The translations under genes and the position numbers were made by a program. Shown here in pieces: positions 5,996-9,449 of a stretch of 9,449 nt of DNA; position 1 is the stretch's first letter, and every line of letters starts with the position of its first letter. The notes below the pieces were generated by a model. That model ran no database searches and was not told the origin of the DNA. It saw only the letters and a list, made by a program, of their open reading frames with translations. Location: positions 1-9,449 of the forward strand of contig JAAFHI010000072.1 in assembly GCA_013298335.1 (NCBI GenBank), read 5' to 3'. Origin of the DNA: Actinomycetota bacterium (GTDB lineage: Bacteria > Acidobacteriota > Blastocatellia > Chloracidobacteriales > Chloracidobacteriaceae).

Positions 5996-7925
5996 AGGGA
6001 TTCAGTTGAATCAGGTGCGGCGGATGTCCGGGGTATTCGTGCCCGGCACGCTTGACCCGGAAAAGCGCACGGTTGAAATGTCGTTCGCTTCAAATCGCCC
6101 GGTCGAACGTGCTTGGGGGTACGAAGTCCTCGACCATTCCGCGACCGGGCCGAATATGGAACGGTGGCGAAGCAACCCGCCGTTGCTTTTCAATCACGAT
6201 CACGCCGATTTGATCGGGGTCATCGAAATGGGGCGGCTTGCCGACAACAAACTTGTCGGCGTGGCCCGGTTCTCGCGGTCGCCTCGCGGCGAACAGATGA
6301 TGCAAGACGTTCAGGACGGTGTGTTGCATTCCGCGTCAATCGGCTACATCCTCGACGAGAAGCAATGCAAACAGGTCGGGACGCGCAACGGGACGCCGGT
6401 GTATGAGTTTTCCAACTGGATGCCCTACGAAGGGTCGTTGTGCCCGGTGGGGGCCGATCCGTCTGTTGGCGTGGGGCGGTCGTTCGACCCGGAGAAATTT
6501 GACTTTCAGCCGTTGACACCGGAGAATGGTGATGCTTCGGCAATTCAGGACAATCCCGCCGTCGAAGGCGCGGAACAAACTCGGCGCATTGAGGTTACTG
6601 ATATGACCGAAGAGAAGAAAGAAATGCCCGCCGGAAAAAGTCCTGAATTGGCTTCGGCGGCGGATGTCATCGAATACGCGCGGTTGCTTGGGGATGTCGA
6701 AATGGGGCGGCAAATCCTCGCAAGCGGGGGCGGCATTGCCGAACTTCGCGCGTTCTACATCGCTGAAAAGGCGAAGAAACAGCCCGAAACCCCGGCGACG
6801 ATGCTCGACCTCTCGCGAAAAGAAGTGAAGCGGTACAGCATCGTTCGCGCCCTTCGCTCCGCCATCGACGGCAAGTTCGACGCGGACAACGGCGGTTTCG
6901 AGTTCGAGTGTCACGCCGAAATCGAAAAGCGCATCCGTATGGGCGACCCGTCGCAACACGCGAAACTTCAGTGTGTTTCGGGGCGGTCGATTTTGATGCC
7001 CTATGACAAACAGATCGAAAACCTTCCGGCCCTCCGCAACCTGAACGGACTCGGCGAGGCCCACCAGCATCGTACCGTGACGGTCGGGACGGGCGGCGGT
7101 TCGACCGGTGGTCAACTCGTCGGTCAGGAATGGATGCCGGAAAACTTCATCGAACTGTTGCGGAGTGCGTTGCTTCCCAACACTCTCGGCGCGACCTTTA
7201 TGCCCGGCCTCGTCGGGAACGTCGCGATTCCCCGGCAGAACTCGCCCGGTTCGGTGTATTGGGTCGCGGAAGACGCCGCCCCCACCACGTCGGATCAGGG
7301 TTTCGGACAACTCACGATGACCCCGAAGACAATGGGCGCACGCACGAGCGTCACCCGTCAAATGATGCTTCAGGGTACGCCTGCCATCGAAGCGATCATT
7401 ATGAAGGACATCGCCGAAACGATGGCGCGGGGCCTTCAGCGTGCGTTCTTCACCGGTTCCAACGCCAGCGGACAGCCGAAGGGCATCGTCAATCATTCCG
7501 GCGTGAACGCGGTGACGCCTTCCGGCGCGGCGGGTGTGGTGGTGTGGGAAGACATCATCAAGATGGAAACGGAAATTTTCACGGACAACGCCCCGGCCCC
7601 GACCGCGTGGGTTACGACCCCGGCGGTTCGCGGTCTGTTCAAGGGCCGCGTGCGCCTCGCGAATACGGCGGCGTTGACCTTTATGGGGGATGACAACCGG
7701 CTGATGGGGTATCCGCTTTTCGTCACGACCGACTTCCCGGCGGCGACGTTGCTTTTCGGTAACTTCTCGCAATGCTTCATTGGGGAATGGGGCGTCATCG
7801 AAATCACGCCGAATCCGTGGGGTTCGGGATTCGCGGCGGGTACGACCGAAATCCGTTCGCTTCAGTCCCTCGACATTGCGTGCCGTCACGCGGTTGCGTT
7901 CGCACTGCTGGAAACGATTCTTTAA
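5985..7925 (+). CDS. Prohead protease-scaffold-major capsid fusion (HK97 type)
   Basis: Encodes 646 residues. The ATG at 5985 has GAAGGGG ending 9 nt upstream; an in-frame ATG at 5976 touches that site and is less likely. Residues 1-170 form the HK97-type serine protease: PPLLFNHDHADLIG carries the likely catalytic His71, and DGVLHSASIGY the likely nucleophile Ser118. Residues 175-280 are a charged, helical linker that may act as scaffold (delta domain). Residues from about 284 (YSIVRALRSAIDG) to the end form the HK97-fold capsid protein: GQEWMPENFIELLR (380-393), GNVAIPRQNSPGSVYWVAED (411-430), an ARTSVTRQMMLQ strand (452-463), AFFTGSNASGQPKGIVN (487-503) and a C-terminal sheet. The protease would trim scaffold from shell subunits during maturation. 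The fusion itself is known in other phages. No separate decoration or scaffold gene follows. Confidence 0.95.
   Translation: MTIEGIQLNQVRRMSGVFVPGTLDPEKRTVEMSFASNRPVERAWGYEVLDHSATGPNMERWRSNPPLLFNHDHADLIGVIEMGRLADNKLVGVARFSRSPRGEQMMQDVQDGVLHSASIGYILDEKQCKQVGTRNGTPVYEFSNWMPYEGSLCPVGADPSVGVGRSFDPEKFDFQPLTPENGDASAIQDNPAVEGAEQTRRIEVTDMTEEKKEMPAGKSPELASAADVIEYARLLGDVEMGRQILASGGGIAELRAFYIAEKAKKQPETPATMLDLSRKEVKRYSIVRALRSAIDGKFDADNGGFEFECHAEIEKRIRMGDPSQHAKLQCVSGRSILMPYDKQIENLPALRNLNGLGEAHQHRTVTVGTGGGSTGGQLVGQEWMPENFIELLRSALLPNTLGATFMPGLVGNVAIPRQNSPGSVYWVAEDAAPTTSDQGFGQLTMTPKTMGARTSVTRQMMLQGTPAIEAIIMKDIAETMARGLQRAFFTGSNASGQPKGIVNHSGVNAVTPSGAAGVVVWEDIIKMETEIFTDNAPAPTAWVTTPAVRGLFKGRVRLANTAALTFMGDDNRLMGYPLFVTTDFPAATLLFGNFSQCFIGEWGVIEITPNPWGSGFAAGTTEIRSLQSLDIACRHAVAFALLETIL
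6591..6605 (+). promoter_or_regulatory. Internal ribosome binding site and start within the protease-capsid fusion
   Basis: GAGG (6591-6594) lies 8 nt before an in-frame ATG at 6603 (Met207 of the fusion), at the junction of protease and scaffold regions. Starting there would give a 440-residue scaffold-capsid protein without protease. The spacing is good, and position at a domain border argues against chance, but no expression evidence exists. Confidence 0.4.
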
Positions 7926-7941
7926 GCCGAAACGATTCTTT
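7911..7941 (+). repeat. 13-bp direct repeat around the capsid stop codon
   Basis: GAAACGATTCTTT occurs at 7911-7923 and exactly again at 7929-7941, offset by 18 bp (six codons). The first copy encodes the last capsid residues ETIL and runs into the TAA stop. The second lies in the intergenic leader in the same frame. It looks like a small tandem duplication at the gene end. Confidence 0.7.
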
Positions 7942-7961
7942 TGAAAGGAAACGAACTGATT

Positions 7962-8132
7962 ATGTCGGATACCAAAAAAGTGATGGCGTGCAAGGACGTG
8001 ATGATCGAAGGAAAAAAGAAGCTGAAAGGCGAAATCTTTGATCTGCCGATTCAGGACTATGCGTATCTCGTCGGCGTCGGCACGGTCGCGGACGCGCCTA
8101 CCGCACCGGCGAAAACGGCCCCGACGAAGTAA
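7962..8132 (+). CDS. Small protein between capsid and neck genes, function unknown
   Basis: Encodes 56 residues. The ATG at 7962 is preferred; AAGGA (7945-7949) lies 12 nt upstream, slightly long. An in-frame TTG at 7941 would overlap that site. The protein reads as a short beta-rich core (VMACKDVMIEGKKKLKGEIFDLP, 8-30 in part), then IQDYAYLVGVGTV, then a disordered Ala/Pro/Thr/Lys tail from about 46. Small proteins with a pattern of basic strand, G-x-x-x-x-G-E, then a hydrophobic helix and G-x-A are often found after phage capsid genes and may fold as a tiny barrel. Their role is not settled. It shares the reading frame of the capsid gene with no stop between other than the capsid TAA. The next gene starts 9 nt after its stop. 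Confidence 0.6.
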   Translation: MSDTKKVMACKDVMIEGKKKLKGEIFDLPIQDYAYLVGVGTVADAPTAPAKTAPTK

Positions 8133-8141
8133 GAGGTTGAA

Positions 8142-8468
8142 ATGCCCCGATGGAAACGCCCCCAAGAATTTTTGACCCGTGATTTCGCGGTATCCGCGAC
8201 AGCCACGGTGGGGGTGGCATCCTTCGCGGTCAAGGGGCATTTCACCACCCTCGACACGGTTTCAATGCTGTATGAAGGCCGGAGGGACGACGCGATTGCG
8301 GTCGATTCGTCTGTTCCGGCTTTCAGAGTCGTCGAGGCCGACGCGGTTCGCATCCCGACCGGCACGCGGCTTGACATCACCGGCGAAGGCGTCTGGTACG
8401 TTTACGGGCGGGATGACATTAAATCCGGGTTGGTGTCGTTATTGGTTTCGAGGAATCGCATAACGTGA
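8142..8468 (+). CDS. Head-tail joining (stopper) protein, gpFII-like
   Basis: Encodes 108 residues, close to the 117 of lambda gpFII. The ATG at 8142 has AAGAGG (8131-8136) 5 nt upstream. It is a compact, strand-rich protein: AVSATATVGVASFAVKGHF (16-34), SSVPAFRVVEADAVRIPTGT (56-75), LDITGEGVWYVYGRDD (77-92) and VSLLVSRN (98-105). The order 'p-F-x-V, then a-d-a-x-x-I-p-x-G-t-x-L-x-I-x-g-x-x-Y-V, then L-L-V' is that of stopper proteins, which cap the filled head and receive the tail. Its position, after the capsid genes and before the tail terminator, agrees. The stop overlaps the next GTG start as GTGA. The fold match is by pattern only. Confidence 0.6.
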   Translation: MPRWKRPQEFLTRDFAVSATATVGVASFAVKGHFTTLDTVSMLYEGRRDDAIAVDSSVPAFRVVEADAVRIPTGTRLDITGEGVWYVYGRDDIKSGLVSLLVSRNRIT

Positions 8469-8914
8469 GCGACAGTAAACGCGAACAAATCATACAGGCC
8501 GTCGTTGCCGCGCTGGATGCAATCACTCCGGCGAACGGGTACGACGTGGATTTTAGCGGGCGGGTGCATTCGTGGCGGTTGCGAATCGGCCAAGATGAGT
8601 TTCCGGCGGTAATTGTCCGGGATTTGATTGACGACATTCAAGCACCACCCCAACAGGTCGTTAAAGCACATTTACATACTCTTACGGTTCAGGTCGATAT
8701 TTTGGCAAACGGGGATACCCCGGCGAGACTCGCGAGACAATATCTTGCGGAGGTTTCCAAAGCCATCGGAGCAAATTTGAATTGGGGTGGTTTGGCGATT
8801 CGTACAACGCCCCTGTCGGAAGCTATGGATGTCGAACAGCGCGAGGACAACGCATTTGCCGCGATCTTGCGCTTCCAAATCCAATTCAGGACATCGGGAT
8901 TCGACAGTTATTGA
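8465..8914 (+). CDS. Tail terminator-like protein (gpU-type role)
   Basis: Encodes 149 residues with a GTG start at 8465 overlapping the preceding stop; GAGGA (8450-8454) lies 10 nt upstream. The protein begins with an amphipathic helix (REQIIQAVVAALDAI, 6-20). It then has a strand at DEFPAVIVRD (44-53), a strand HTLTVQVDILANG (71-83), a helix TPARLARQYLAEVSKAIG (85-102), a WGGLAIRTTPL segment (107-117) and a final strand FAAILRFQIQFRT (131-143). The 'l-P-A-v-x-V-r ... v-x-V-d-i ... l-x-x-d-v-x-x-a-i ... L-g-g-l-a' order is typical of tail terminator and tail-completion proteins that cap the tube and join it to the head. Its place between the FII-like and tube genes equals that of lambda U. 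No known family name is asserted. Confidence 0.65.
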   Translation: MSDSKREQIIQAVVAALDAITPANGYDVDFSGRVHSWRLRIGQDEFPAVIVRDLIDDIQAPPQQVVKAHLHTLTVQVDILANGDTPARLARQYLAEVSKAIGANLNWGGLAIRTTPLSEAMDVEQREDNAFAAILRFQIQFRTSGFDSY

Positions 8915-8923
8915 GAGGGCAAA

Positions 8924-9449
8924 ATGAGCAATTCGATTTTTCTTGATCCCGTGCGGACTGATTACGGGTTCATCCGTGGTTTGGTGTCCTTCGCGGAAAA
9001 AATCTCGCCGACCACTTCGGGGAAGTTGTACTACCCCGGTGACATTTCGGTGTTGAGCATCGAACAACAGGTCGAACGGATCAAACGCAACGAGTATATG
9101 ACCGGCGGCAACGGGCAGGTGCGGAGTCGCGTCAAGACGGTCTCGTTGGGTCTCAAAATGACCCTTCACAACACCAGCCGGGAAGCGTTGGAAAAGTTGA
9201 CGCTTGGCGAGGGCCGTACCGTCAGCGGTGTGGCGATCACGAACGAGGTTTTGAACGGCGGGTTGTCCACCGTCCCGGCGGTCGGTGACGTGTTCAAGCT
9301 GAAGCATTGGAAACTCGACCCCGGCACCGCGCCGGTGGTTCACGATTCGGCGGGAACGCCGGTTGTAATCGACCCGGCGAAGTACGAAATCGACTACGAC
9401 TATGGGAAGATCACCATCATTGCGGCCTTGCCCGGCGGCACCATCGGGC
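8924..9449 (+). CDS. Tail tube (major tail) protein, partial at window end
   Basis: The first 175 residues are present and the frame is open to the end of the window. The ATG at 8924 has AGAGGG (8914-8919) 4 nt upstream, overlapping the previous stop. The N-terminal segment has features of tail tube subunits: LYYPGDISVLSIEQQVERIK (36-54), where a strand on gp-like tube proteins is followed by NEYMTGGNGQVRSRVKTVSL (57-75), then GLKMTLHNTSREALEKLTLG (76-95). The later part (140-175) is beta-rich with YEIDYDYGKITII. Tube proteins stack as hexameric rings to form the tail shaft. Location after the terminator-like gene matches lambda V. The later domain (about 115-175) may be an insertion, and the end is not visible. 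Confidence 0.65.
   Translation, partial: MSNSIFLDPVRTDYGFIRGLVSFAEKISPTTSGKLYYPGDISVLSIEQQVERIKRNEYMTGGNGQVRSRVKTVSLGLKMTLHNTSREALEKLTLGEGRTVSGVAITNEVLNGGLSTVPAVGDVFKLKHWKLDPGTAPVVHDSAGTPVVIDPAKYEIDYDYGKITIIAALPGGTIG

Noticed and set aside
6336..8240. 634-residue minus-strand open frame, and similar long ones at 2591-3847 and 4448-5491
   Set aside because: They lie opposite clear phage genes, cross gene borders, and have the Arg/Pro/His-rich composition typical of antisense shadows in GC-rich DNA.
1..9449. tRNA genes, CRISPR arrays, insertion sequences, integrase or att sites
   Set aside because: No cloverleaf-like region, regular repeat-spacer array, transposase frame or integrase was seen on either strand.

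Overview
The window is the head-gene and early tail-gene module of a tailed double-stranded DNA bacteriophage or prophage with a lambda-like (siphovirus) layout. All recognisable genes lie on the + strand, tightly packed, with clear Shine-Dalgarno sites and short overlaps, so they look like one late operon. The core homologies (Nu1-like small terminase, GpA-type large terminase, lambda gpB-type portal, HK97-type protease and capsid) point to a cos-packaging phage of a bacterium. Nothing here identifies the host. The window cannot tell a prophage from a free phage: no integrase, att site or host gene is visible.

Positions 1-778 hold no convincing gene and are clearly more AT-rich than the rest. 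The stretch contains a 17-bp perfect palindrome, three ACTGTAAA boxes, a dense cluster of GTAAC/GTTAC pentamers (363-716) and a small GC-rich island (518-542). The island shares the 10-mer GGCGACCTCG with the lambda cohesive-end site. I read this as a candidate cos region, possibly combined with a replication origin or operator. If so, the left ~530 bases are the right end of the packaged chromosome and the genes to the right begin its left end.

From 779 the gene order is: a gpZ-like tail-completion protein; small terminase; large terminase; an Ig-like/gpW-like head-tail joining protein; portal; a fused prohead protease-scaffold-HK97 major capsid protein; a 56-residue small protein; a gpFII-like head-tail stopper; a tail terminator-like protein; and the start of a tail tube-like protein cut by the window end. 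Lambda's order is nu1-A-W-B-C-E-FII-Z-U-V, so this is nearly the lambda plan. The differences are that the Z-like gene comes first, ahead of the terminase, and that the lambda C and E functions are fused into one reading frame.

The set would work as follows. The terminase would recognise and cut the cos-like region and pump DNA through the portal into a procapsid built and matured by the protease-capsid polyprotein. The gpW-like and FII-like proteins would close the portal, and the terminator and Z-like proteins would finish the tail built on the tube protein. The most rewarding points for follow-up are the cos/iteron region, the displaced Z-like gene, the internal translation start inside the protease-capsid fusion, and the in-frame arrangement after the capsid stop codon.
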